Notes: generated by a model not told the origin, from the sequence alone. Shown: positions 1 to 6,253, numbered from the stretch's first letter. The stretch is DNA of 6,430 bases from Dehalococcoidia bacterium (GCA_030626915.1 DAOUTC010000069.1:1-6430), one strand, 5' to 3'. Made by a program: numbers and translations.

Positions 1-22
1 AGTTCGACTCTGCTCCTCGGCA
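1..22 (+). tRNA. 3' end of a tRNA cut by the window edge, identity unknown
   Basis: The first 22 bases fit the end of a tRNA: the last two bases of a T-stem 5' strand (AG), a seven-base T-loop TTCGACT (3-9), the T-stem 3' strand CTGCT (10-14), the acceptor 3' strand CCTCGGC (15-21) and discriminator A22. The implied acceptor 5' strand is GCCGAGG. CCA is not encoded, as in the next two tRNAs. Only three bases separate it from tRNA-Leu, so it belongs to the same cluster. The anticodon lies outside the window, so the amino acid cannot be named. Confidence 0.72.
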
Positions 23-25
23 CTT

Positions 26-110
26 GCCGAAGTGGCGGAATGGTAGACGCGGCAGTCTCAAAAACTGTTGGGAGGCAACTCCCGTGTCGGTTCGACTCCG
101 ACCTTCGGCA
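26..110 (+). tRNA. tRNA-Leu (anticodon CAA)
   Basis: Class II tRNA of 85 bases that reads UUG leucine codons. The acceptor stem GCCGAAG (26-32) pairs with CTTCGGC (103-109), with discriminator A110 as expected for leucine. The D-stem is GCG/CGC (35-37, 48-50). The anticodon stem is GCAGT/ACTGT (52-56, 64-68) around loop CTCAAAA, placing anticodon CAA at 59-61. The long variable arm GGGAG/CTCCC (70-74, 79-83) is diagnostic of Leu/Ser/Tyr tRNAs. The T-arm is GTCGG/CCGAC (86-90, 98-102). CCA is not encoded. Confidence 0.97.
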
Positions 111-123
111 CAAGGTAAGTTAA

Positions 124-194
124 TGCCGAGTTGTGTAGTGGTAGCACGGAGGACTTTGGATCCTTTAGCCCTGGTTCGAATCCAGGCTCGGCAG
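124..194 (+). tRNA. tRNA-Gln (anticodon TTG)
   Basis: A 71-base tRNA. The acceptor stem TGCCGAG (124-130) pairs with CTCGGCA (187-193), with discriminator G194; U1 and G73 are typical of tRNA-Gln. The D-stem is GTGT/GCAC (133-136, 144-147). The anticodon stem GAGGA/TCCTT (149-153, 161-165) encloses loop CTTTGGA, so the anticodon is TTG at 156-158. The T-arm is CCTGG/CCAGG (170-174, 182-186). CCA is not encoded. It lies 13 bases after tRNA-Leu in the same cluster. Confidence 0.97.
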
Positions 195-242
195 CTTATT
201 AAGTCGGGTTCTCTTGAAAACTTTCGTTTTTTAAGGGCGGAT

Positions 243-317
243 TCCCCGGTAGCTCAATGGTAGAGCAGGCGGCTGTTAACCGTAAGGTTGTAGGTTCGAA
301 TCCTACTCGGGGAGCCA
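243..317 (+). tRNA. tRNA-Asn (anticodon GTT), with encoded CCA
   Basis: Body 243-314 followed by CCA at 315-317. The acceptor TCCCCGG (243-249) pairs with TCGGGGA (307-313), with a terminal G-U; discriminator is G314. The D-stem is GCTC/GAGC (252-255, 263-266). The anticodon loop CTGTTAA gives GTT at 275-277. The T-arm is GTAGG/CCTAC (290-294, 302-306). The outermost anticodon-stem pair (G268 with A284) is a mismatch, leaving four pairs. It is the only complete tRNA here with an encoded CCA. The next gene begins 9 bases downstream. Confidence 0.96.
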
Positions 318-326
318 GGTCTAAAT

Positions 327-911
327 ATGGAAGCAATAATTAACCAGACAAAATTGTCCATAATTCAGGGAGACATCACCAAACAAGCTACAGATGCTAT
401 AGTTAATGCCGCTAATCCCAGTTTAATGGGAGGTGGTGGAGTGGACGGGGCTATACATCGAGCTGGGGGGCCAGCTATCTTAGAGGAATGTAAGCAAATC
501 GTTGCTAAACAGGGTAGGTTGCCAACAGGAAAGGCTGTAATTACCACAGGGGGGAACCTTAAAGCAAAATATGTAATACATACCGTCGGCCCCGTCTGGC
601 ATGGTGGCGGTAGAAACGAAGCTGCGCTTTTGGCTAGTGATTACCATGAATGCTTAAAAGTGGCTACTGCGCATAAATTGGCCAGCATCTCCTTCCCCTC
701 TATAAGCACAGGTGCCTACGGTTATCCAGTGAGCGAGGCGGCAAGAATAGCGATAAGCACTGTAGTTCCATTCCTCAAGGAACAAGCCACTCCCATTAAA
801 GAGGTCACATTTGTCCTCTTCGATTCCAGAACTTACGAGAGCTATTGCTCTGCTTTTCAAGAAGTGATAGGGAAAAACCCTCATCTAGTGCACTTACCTA
901 TTGCAGCATAG
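327..911 (+). CDS. MacroD-type macrodomain hydrolase (O-acetyl-ADP-ribose deacetylase / mono-ADP-ribosyl hydrolase family)
   Basis: A 194-residue protein that is essentially one macrodomain, probably cytosolic. Visible motifs in order are GDIT (15-18), NAAN (27-30), the ligand loop GGGGVDGAIHRAGG (35-48) with the conserved Asp40, the PTGKAVITTGG segment (66-76), VIHTVGPVW (83-91), and the second ligand loop ISTGAYGYP (126-134). This set marks the MacroD/E. coli YmdB class, whose members hydrolyse O-acetyl-ADP-ribose and remove mono-ADP-ribose from acidic residues; the E. coli protein has also been reported to modulate RNase III. The substrate here is not shown. ATG 327 is chosen because the core fold begins within a few residues; AGGT at 317-320 is a weak ribosome site. 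It sits 9 bases after tRNA-Asn and no promoter fits between, so cotranscription with the tRNAs is likely. Its end overlaps the convergent DUF89 gene by 14 bases. The symbol is left blank because ymdB is used below for an unrelated protein. Confidence 0.95.
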   Translation: MEAIINQTKLSIIQGDITKQATDAIVNAANPSLMGGGGVDGAIHRAGGPAILEECKQIVAKQGRLPTGKAVITTGGNLKAKYVIHTVGPVWHGGGRNEAALLASDYHECLKVATAHKLASISFPSISTGAYGYPVSEAARIAISTVVPFLKEQATPIKEVTFVLFDSRTYESYCSAFQEVIGKNPHLVHLPIAA

Positions 912-1737
912 CTACATAGCTATTTATCGGTACTCCAAGTGAATCAGCTACGGGTTTGCACTTGGCCATAAGGCAATAGAAAAACTTCCCCCGCTCTGGA
1001 AGCTCACTCAAAGCCTCATAATGCCCCATCCCTTTAGCGAATATGAGGTCTGCTGACTCGAATTCCTGCTTGAACTGAGTTGAGGCTAGGTTAAAAACTA
1101 TCCCCGGGGAAGCTGTGCCTGTAGTTATGACGGCTCCAAACTCACCTTCCAAACCAGCCTTCCTGACATCCTCCAAAGTGGCATCATCCTGAACAGGTGA
1201 GGGCTTAACTACATAGATGACATTGGCAAATTGTTTCATCCATTTAACTAAAGGCAAGTCAAAGTAAATTTCACCAACATTATCAGCTAAATATAAGGCC
1301 TTGCTTGCGCTTTTTAACTTCGCTTCAAATCGTTCTGAGTCATCTATGACAAAGTTTACAGGTTTCTTCATGTCCTCCTTAATGATGCTGGATTCCCTAA
1401 AGAAATCTATAACATTTCCTGCAGCTGCAAGCTTAAGGCAATCCCTAAAATTATCTTTGTAGCGAAGTCTCATCTCAGGGTATAGTTCTCTAGCGATTGC
1501 TATTTCTTTTTCCTTCATCATCCAATAAGGGTCAGGATTGTGGGTTATTTCCCTTATCACCTTATGGATCTTAGTAGCAATCACAATGGATATTTCATTG
1601 CAGGAAAATTCACTATCCAGTACCCTCACAGCTTCTTCCGTTGCTTTTTGCCTTAACAAGGTATTATCGGTGGCCAGGTCAGCAGCCTGGTAAATTAATC
1701 TCCGCAAGCAGTCATAGCATTCCAAAGCGAGTTTCAT
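898..1737 (-). CDS. DUF89 family metal-dependent phosphatase (ARMT1-like, CxxC-type)
   Basis: A 279-residue protein. Family members are metal-dependent phosphatases proposed to remove damaged or surplus phosphometabolites. Motifs in order are C7-x-x-C10 near the N-terminus, NPDPY (67-71), AAAGNVIDF (104-112), ADNVGEIYFD (151-160) with the metal-binding Asp152-Asn153, VKPSPVQDDAT (177-187) where Asp185 matches the family's conserved Asp, TTGTASPG (205-212), AKGMGHYEAL (234-243) and a C-terminal KCKPVA (259-264). The N-terminal CxxC marks the prokaryotic-type subgroup common in archaea and some anaerobes. ATG 1737 is preferred over an in-frame TTG at 1755: it puts MKL just before the CxxC motif and has AAAGG seven bases upstream. 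Two motif positions differ from the usual pattern (Asp184 for Asn, His239 for Asn). It appears monocistronic, divergent from prfA and convergent with the macrodomain gene. The physiological substrate cannot be read from the sequence. Confidence 0.9.
   Translation of the reverse strand: MKLALECYDCLRRLIYQAADLATDNTLLRQKATEEAVRVLDSEFSCNEISIVIATKIHKVIREITHNPDPYWMMKEKEIAIARELYPEMRLRYKDNFRDCLKLAAAGNVIDFFRESSIIKEDMKKPVNFVIDDSERFEAKLKSASKALYLADNVGEIYFDLPLVKWMKQFANVIYVVKPSPVQDDATLEDVRKAGLEGEFGAVITTGTASPGIVFNLASTQFKQEFESADLIFAKGMGHYEALSELPERGKFFYCLMAKCKPVADSLGVPINSYVAMLQ
908..923 (+). terminator. Small perfect hairpin at the macrodomain stop codon, possible weak terminator
   Basis: ATAGCT (908-913) and AGCTAT (918-923) form a perfect six-base-pair stem with loop ACAT. 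The stem contains the macrodomain stop codon TAG (909-911) and is followed by TTTAT on the + strand. It also lies inside the last codons of the opposing DUF89 gene. The stem is AT-rich and the U-run is short, so termination would be inefficient at best. Confidence 0.3.
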
Positions 1738-1757
1738 TCCGTTCCCTTTGCCCAAAT

Positions 1758-1786
1758 TTGAGTAGCTTATATTACTATATTATAAT
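1758..1786 (+). promoter_or_regulatory. Sigma70-type promoter for prfA-prmC
   Basis: A -35 box TTGAGT (1758-1763; four of six consensus bases) is followed after exactly 17 bases by a perfect -10 box TATAAT (1781-1786). Transcription would start near 1793, giving a leader of about 12 bases before the prfA ATG at 1805. The core is near-palindromic: TATAAT can also be read on the minus strand at 1784-1779, which could serve the divergent DUF89 gene, although no good -35 box is seen for that direction. Confidence 0.75.
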
Positions 1787-1804
1787 ACAAGTAGATTGTG
1801 AGTT

Positions 1805-2875
1805 ATGTTTGACAAACTAGAATTAATAGAAAAACGCTATGAGGAGCTAAGTCAGCTCATGGCTCAGCCAGAGGTAGCTGCTGACCCCCAACGACTACAG
1901 CAACTAACCAAAGAAAAAGCTGGCGTCGAGGACATCGTCACTATATACCGAGAATACAAGACAAACTCTAAAGAGCTAGCTGAAATAGAGTCTTTGCTCA
2001 ACGATACTGCAGAAGCAGACATGACAGCCCTCTTCAAGGAAGAAGTGGATAAACTCAAACAACACCAAGATAAGCTTTTCCAGCAACTTAAACTGTCTTT
2101 ATTACCCACAGACTCCAACGCTAATAAAGATGTTATCCTTGAAATAAGGGCTGGTACCGGTGGGGAAGAGGCAGGCCTTTTTGCTGCCGACCTATTCCGT
2201 ATGTATAGTCGCTACGCTCAAGGTAAAGGCTGGGAAGTAAACATTATCAATAGCAACCGGAGTGAAATCGGAGGCTTTAAGGAAGTAATATTCGAGGTTA
2301 AGGGAGAAGGCGCTTTTAGCCAATTCAAGTATGAGCGTGGTGTGCATCGAGTGCAGAGAGTCCCTGCCACCGAAGTTTCGGGACGAATTCATACCTCAAC
2401 AGCTACTGTGGCTGTCTTACCCGCAGTAGAGGAAATTGAGCTTAATGTTAATCCAGATGAGCTAAAGATAGAGTTTTTCCATAGTCGTGGTGCCGGAGGA
2501 CAGAACGTAAATAAATTATCCACAGCAGTTCGTATCACACACCTGCCTACAGGCATAATAGCTACTTGTCAAGATGAGCGCTCCCAACTAAGGAATAGAA
2601 TGAAAGCTATGGCACTGCTCAGGGCTAGACTATTCGACATAGAGCAACGTAAGCAATCTGAAACCATAGATAAAGAACGACGAATTCAAGTAGGCACCGG
2701 ACAGCGAGCGGAAAAGATACGCACCTATAACTTCCCTCAAAATCGTGTTACTGACCACCGCATTAACCTAACTTTTCATAACCTGGCTCAAATTTTGGAT
2801 GGGGGACTCGATGAAATCCTTAAAGCCTTATCTGCTAAAGAGCAAGTCAGGCAATTAGGGGCAACCCTTTCATGA
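1805..2875 (+). CDS. prfA: Peptide chain release factor 1 (RF1)
   Basis: A 356-residue class I release factor that recognises UAA and UAG in the ribosomal A site and triggers peptide release. The N-terminal helical domain covers about 1-100. The central codon-recognition domain carries VPATE (186-190), in which PAT is the PxT tripeptide of RF1; RF2 has SPF instead. The catalytic loop HSRGAGGQNVNK (226-237) contains GGQ at 231-233, with Gln233 as the expected methylation target. Length is normal for RF1 and no internal programmed frameshift is present, unlike many RF2 genes. ATG 1805 matches the usual MFDKLE start and lies about 12 bases after the predicted transcription start, with no clear Shine-Dalgarno. 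The stop overlaps the prmC start (ATGA), so the factor and its modifying enzyme are probably translated from one message. Confidence 0.98.
   Translation: MFDKLELIEKRYEELSQLMAQPEVAADPQRLQQLTKEKAGVEDIVTIYREYKTNSKELAEIESLLNDTAEADMTALFKEEVDKLKQHQDKLFQQLKLSLLPTDSNANKDVILEIRAGTGGEEAGLFAADLFRMYSRYAQGKGWEVNIINSNRSEIGGFKEVIFEVKGEGAFSQFKYERGVHRVQRVPATEVSGRIHTSTATVAVLPAVEEIELNVNPDELKIEFFHSRGAGGQNVNKLSTAVRITHLPTGIIATCQDERSQLRNRMKAMALLRARLFDIEQRKQSETIDKERRIQVGTGQRAEKIRTYNFPQNRVTDHRINLTFHNLAQILDGGLDEILKALSAKEQVRQLGATLS
2857..2868 (+). promoter_or_regulatory. Hairpin with GNRA loop over the prmC ribosome site
   Basis: AGGG (2857-2860) pairs with CCCT (2865-2868) around a GCAA tetraloop. The 5' arm plus the next G forms the only Shine-Dalgarno-like run (AGGGG) upstream of the prmC ATG at 2872. 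This would favour translation of prmC by ribosomes finishing prfA, which unfold the stem. The stem is only four pairs and the regulatory role is inferred. Confidence 0.35.
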
Positions 2876-3726
2876 TTTCAAGCGAAGCTCTACATTTAGC
2901 TAGACACATATTATCGGCAGCAAAGATTGACGATGCTGCCATTGAGGCTGAGCTTTTACTATGCTATGCCCTGGGAATACCAAAAATACAACTATATAGT
3001 GAACCAGAGCGACTATTAGACACAGCAGAGACAGAGCGCCTACAGGCTTCGGTTCAACGTCGCCTGCTCCACGAGCCAACCGCCTATATCTTAAAAAACT
3101 GCCAGTTCTATGGCATCGATTTTTATATTGACCATCGTGCTCTTATTCCCAGGCCGGAGACAGAGCTTTTAGTAGAAAAAACTATCGAATTTGCTCACTG
3201 TCGCTTTTCCTCAGAAAACCAGTTAGTTATAGCTGATATTGGCACTGGCAGTGGAGCTATTGCTGTTAGCCTTGCCCTGACACTCCCCAAAGCCAGAATT
3301 TATGCTACAGACATTTCCTTTTCGGCCTTACAGGTGGCTGAGAAAAATTGCCAGAAGTACAAGGTTGACAATCGAGTGGAACTCCTCCAAGGCAATTTGC
3401 TTGAGCCATTGCCTGAACCTGTAAATGTAATAGTGGCTAACCTTCCCTATATCAAAGATTGTGAACTGGGATGGCTAAGCCCAGAAATAATAAATTTCGA
3501 GCCAATGATAGCTTTAGCCGGTGGCGAAGATGGCCTGGATAAGATACACCGCCTACTAGGTCAAACTTCAGGGAAAATTTGTCCTGGAGGATACTTATTT
3601 CTGGAAGTGGGTCAGTACCAGGATAGAGTAATAAGCTCAATGGCAAATAGTCATTTCCCACAAGCTAATATTGAATTAATTCCTGATTTAAGCGGTATTA
3701 ACAGGGTGATAAAGGTTATGTTATAA
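2872..3726 (+). CDS. prmC: Peptide chain release factor N5-glutamine methyltransferase
   Basis: A 284-residue SAM-dependent methyltransferase (HemK/PrmC) that methylates the side-chain amide of the GGQ glutamine in release factors, improving termination. The N-terminal helical substrate-binding domain covers about 1-85, with the family's AYILKNCQFYG segment (71-81). IPRPETELL (92-100) is the conserved linker. Motif I for SAM binding is ADIGTGSGAIAVSLA (121-135), and the acidic ATDIS segment (145-149) follows. The catalytic motif reads NLPY (190-193) rather than the commoner NPPY. Length is typical. The start overlaps the prfA stop by four bases (ATGA), and its substrate is the product of the gene just upstream, which strongly supports the assignment. 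It ends 33 bases from the convergent ymdB gene with no clear terminator between them. Confidence 0.97.
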   Translation: MISSEALHLARHILSAAKIDDAAIEAELLLCYALGIPKIQLYSEPERLLDTAETERLQASVQRRLLHEPTAYILKNCQFYGIDFYIDHRALIPRPETELLVEKTIEFAHCRFSSENQLVIADIGTGSGAIAVSLALTLPKARIYATDISFSALQVAEKNCQKYKVDNRVELLQGNLLEPLPEPVNVIVANLPYIKDCELGWLSPEIINFEPMIALAGGEDGLDKIHRLLGQTSGKICPGGYLFLEVGQYQDRVISSMANSHFPQANIELIPDLSGINRVIKVML

Positions 3727-3759
3727 AAAAGTCGATGATGTGAGGACCAACTTTCGTGC

Positions 3760-4527
3760 TTAATCTACTAATTTTTCAATGCGTTTAATGTCTATTGCCT
3801 TACCTGTATCCTTATCCACCTCGACTAAAATAGCATTAAAGCTAACCCTGCCTTTCCCTACTGACAGACGACTAGGTATCTGGGTAAGAAAGCGATTAAT
3901 TACAGAATTAGCCTCATCCCCGATGACCGAGTCCATAGGGCCAACCATGCCTATATCAGTAACATAAGCAGTGCCTCCGGGCAATATATGAGCATCAATA
4001 GTGCCTATGTGGGTGTGTGTGCCGAGCAAAGCGCTAACCCGCCCATCGAGATACCGGCCCATTGCCACTTTTTCCGAGGTTGCTTCGGCATGAAAGTCAA
4101 TGACAATAACATTTGTTTTATCTCTAAACTCAGCTAACAATTTGTCTATAGCTCGAAAGGGACAATCAAAATTGCCTATGAAGGTGCGCCCTATAAGGTT
4201 AACCACCAGGATATTACCCCGGAGCAGATAACCACGGCCAGGAGTGGTAGGCGGATAGTTCAATGGGCGAAGAAGAGGAAAGTTACCATCTAGATAAGGG
4301 AAGAGTTCCTTGTGAGTCCAAATATGATTGCCTGAGGTTATTACATCAATGCCAGAATCAAAAAGCTCCTGTGCTGTGCTTGGAGTTAGCCCTAAACCAC
4401 CAGCAGCATTTTCACCATTGCCTATTACTAAATCGGTCTCATGCTCATGACGCAAACCGGGTAGCAAATTCTTCACAGCTTTCCTACCAGGCTTGCCAAT
4501 AATGTCGCCTATTACTAATATCTTCAA
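3760..4527 (-). CDS. ymdB: YmdB family metallophosphoesterase (B. subtilis-type 2',3'-cyclic nucleotide phosphodiesterase)
   Basis: A 255-residue calcineurin-like metallophosphoesterase. In B. subtilis YmdB hydrolyses 2',3'-cyclic nucleotides and affects biofilm and motility gene expression. The metal-binding motifs are all visible: GDIIGKPGR (7-15) with Asp8, NGENAAGG (37-44) with Glu39 and Asn40, SGNHIW (65-70) with Asn67 and His68, DFHAEAT (144-150) with His146, and GTHTHIGT (169-176) with His171 and His173. The start is TTG at 4527: it gives the expected MKILVIGDIIG N-terminus, has AGGA eight bases upstream, and an in-frame stop (TAG) lies only a few codons upstream, so no longer form exists. 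It follows rny with an 18-base gap, the same order as in B. subtilis, and is probably cotranscribed and functionally tied to RNase Y. It is unrelated to E. coli YmdB, which is a macrodomain protein. Confidence 0.95.
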   Translation of the reverse strand: MKILVIGDIIGKPGRKAVKNLLPGLRHEHETDLVIGNGENAAGGLGLTPSTAQELFDSGIDVITSGNHIWTHKELFPYLDGNFPLLRPLNYPPTTPGRGYLLRGNILVVNLIGRTFIGNFDCPFRAIDKLLAEFRDKTNVIVIDFHAEATSEKVAMGRYLDGRVSALLGTHTHIGTIDAHILPGGTAYVTDIGMVGPMDSVIGDEANSVINRFLTQIPSRLSVGKGRVSFNAILVEVDKDTGKAIDIKRIEKLVD

Positions 4528-4545
4528 TACTTTGTCCTAGCCATC

Positions 4546-6072
4546 CTACTTAGCATAATCCACAGCCGTAATCTCTCGTACCACCACTACTTTTATTTGA
4601 CCAGGATAAGTCAGGCTTTCCTCTATTTTTTTAGAAATGTCCCGAGCTAGTCTAAGGGCTGCCAAGTCATCGACTTCCTTAGGTTTCACTAATATACGCA
4701 CTTCCCGCCCGGCTTGAATAGCAAAGGCTTTTTCTACCCCAGGGAAACTGCTAGCTATATCCTCCAGTTCCTCAATCCGCCTTAGATATTGCTGCAAAGA
4801 TTCTCGTCTAGCACCAGGGCGTGAACCACTTATAGCATCGGCAGCAGCAACAATAAAGCCCATAACACTGGTTGTTGAAGTTTCACCATGGTGCTCGGCA
4901 ATAGCCTGAGCTACTTCTGTAGATTTGTCCCACTGTCTAACCAAATCGGCACCTATCAGTGCATGAGAACCTTCTACCTCGTAGTCTACCGCTTTCCCAA
5001 TATCGTGAAGTAATCCAGCTTTTCTGGCTATATCAGCATCTGCTCCAATCTCTTCAGCCAGCATACCAGCTAGATGAGAAACCTCGAGGCTATGAAGTAA
5101 AACGTTCTGTCCATAACTAGTGCGGAATTTAAGTTGACCAAGTAATTTAATCAACTCCGGGTGTAACCTTGCCGTTCTAGCCTCGTAAGCAGCCTGTTCG
5201 CCTTCATTACGAAATACTGCTTCAACTTCTGTCCTAGCTTTTTCTACTACCTCCTCAATTCGAGCCGGATGGATACGACCGTCAAGAATAAGTTTATCCA
5301 GAGCAACGCGAGCTATCTCACGTCTTACTGGGTCAAAGCTAGAAATGGTAACCGTTCCTGGAGTATCATCAATGATGAGGTCAACGCCAGTAGCTTGTTC
5401 CAAAGCTCGAATATTACGTCCCTCACGGCCAATAAGCCGTCCCTTCATCTCATCATTGGGTAAAGAAATGGTAGATACTGTGGTCTCTGAAACAACATCA
5501 GTGGTACACCTCTGAATAGCTGTAGCTAAAATACGTTGAGCTTCTCTATCAGCTTTCTCCTTTACTTGAGTTTCCCATATTCGAACTTGCCGTGAGGCTT
5601 CCTCCTTAACTTCCTGTTCTAAAGCTTGGAGCAGAAAACGTTTTGCCTCATCGCTAGATATACCAGACAAAGACTCAAGACGTGCCAGTTGCTCCCTCTT
5701 TACTTCCTCGAGCGCAGCCTTTGTTCTTTCAATCTCCTTTTTCTTGCTATCTAGATCACGCTCACGCTGTTCTATAGAACTTAATTTTCGTTCTAACGCT
5801 TCTTCCTTTTGATCCAGACGCCTTTCTAAGCGCTGTGATTGGAGGCGATATTCCCTACTCTCTGCTTCAGCGGCATTCCTAACTCTGGCAGCCTCATGCT
5901 TAGCCTCAAGGAGCATCTCCTTATGCTTAGTTGTGGCTTCATCCAATAACCTCTGTGCTTCTTTTCTGGTACTGCGAATCTGCTGATTGGCTACTAGTTG
6001 CCTGATAAAGTAACCAACAAGGCCGCCTAAAACAAGAGCAAGACCAACTAAAATATATATATATTCTTCCAT
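4546..6072 (-). CDS. rny: Ribonuclease Y
   Basis: A 508-residue membrane-anchored endoribonuclease that initiates mRNA decay by cutting single-stranded AU-rich sites. The N-terminus has a single hydrophobic transmembrane segment (about 5-23), followed by a long charged coiled coil (about 30-185) rich in Glu, Lys, Arg and Gln. The KH RNA-binding domain shows GRLIGREGRN (211-220). The HD catalytic domain has HSLE (327-330), LLHDIGK (354-360) with the metal-binding His356-Asp357, AEHHGE (392-397) and AAADAISGSRPGARRE (409-424). The C-terminal domain ends in VVVREITAVDYAK. Length is close to the usual 510-520. ATG 6072 begins immediately before the transmembrane segment; the ribosome site is weak (GAAGAACGAAG). 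A candidate promoter lies at 6149-6121. ymdB follows directly, and the 16S rRNA gene lies 294 bases upstream on the same strand. Confidence 0.98.
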   Translation of the reverse strand: MEEYIYILVGLALVLGGLVGYFIRQLVANQQIRSTRKEAQRLLDEATTKHKEMLLEAKHEAARVRNAAEAESREYRLQSQRLERRLDQKEEALERKLSSIEQRERDLDSKKKEIERTKAALEEVKREQLARLESLSGISSDEAKRFLLQALEQEVKEEASRQVRIWETQVKEKADREAQRILATAIQRCTTDVVSETTVSTISLPNDEMKGRLIGREGRNIRALEQATGVDLIIDDTPGTVTISSFDPVRREIARVALDKLILDGRIHPARIEEVVEKARTEVEAVFRNEGEQAAYEARTARLHPELIKLLGQLKFRTSYGQNVLLHSLEVSHLAGMLAEEIGADADIARKAGLLHDIGKAVDYEVEGSHALIGADLVRQWDKSTEVAQAIAEHHGETSTTSVMGFIVAAADAISGSRPGARRESLQQYLRRIEELEDIASSFPGVEKAFAIQAGREVRILVKPKEVDDLAALRLARDISKKIEESLTYPGQIKVVVVREITAVDYAK

Positions 6073-6120
6073 CTTCGTTCTTCACTTTACTAAAGCAGTA
6101 CATATCATTCATTTGACTTA

Positions 6121-6149
6121 ATACTAATCTTTTCGTAGGTCGGAGTCAA
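6121..6149 (-). promoter_or_regulatory. Candidate sigma70-type promoter for rny-ymdB
   Basis: Read on the minus strand, TTGACT (6149-6144; five of six -35 bases) is followed after 17 bases by TAGTAT (6126-6121; four of six -10 bases). Transcription would begin near 6114, giving a leader of about 42 bases before the rny ATG. The -35 hexamer is one arm of an inverted repeat with TTGACT at 6164-6169 on the plus strand, which might mark an operator, though it could be chance. Confidence 0.5.
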
Positions 6150-6253
6150 CTGCCGTAATGATTTTGACTAAGCCTGACAGATTGGGGATGCAGTAAATCA
6201 GGAAACAAAAAGGAAAGCTGACAAAAACTCTACAGCAACTTATAGTACCAAAA

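Noticed and set aside
213..235. CTTGAAAAC / GTTTTTTAAG imperfect hairpin between tRNA-Gln and tRNA-Asn
   Set aside because: It needs a bulge and a G-U pair, is AT-rich and has no U-tract after it; it may just be an unstructured spacer removed during tRNA processing.
24..263. Open reading frame across the tRNA cluster on the plus strand
   Set aside because: It runs through tRNA-Leu, tRNA-Gln and part of tRNA-Asn, whose cloverleaf folds fully explain the sequence.
1738..1755. Longer DUF89 start at TTG 1755
   Set aside because: It adds six residues before the MKL start typical of the family, lies farther from any good ribosome site, and ATG 1737 has AAAGG at seven bases.
1864..2392. Two open frames antisense to prfA
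   Set aside because: They lie within a strongly conserved RF1 gene and show no recognisable motif; the sequence is explained by prfA.
3727..3759. Terminator between convergent prmC and ymdB
   Set aside because: Only AAAGT/ACTTT with a very long loop can be drawn, and no U-run follows in either direction.
4263..4502. Plus-strand open frame antisense to ymdB
   Set aside because: It is the reverse complement of the metal-binding core of YmdB and its translation is low-complexity His/Gln/Leu-rich with no family signature.
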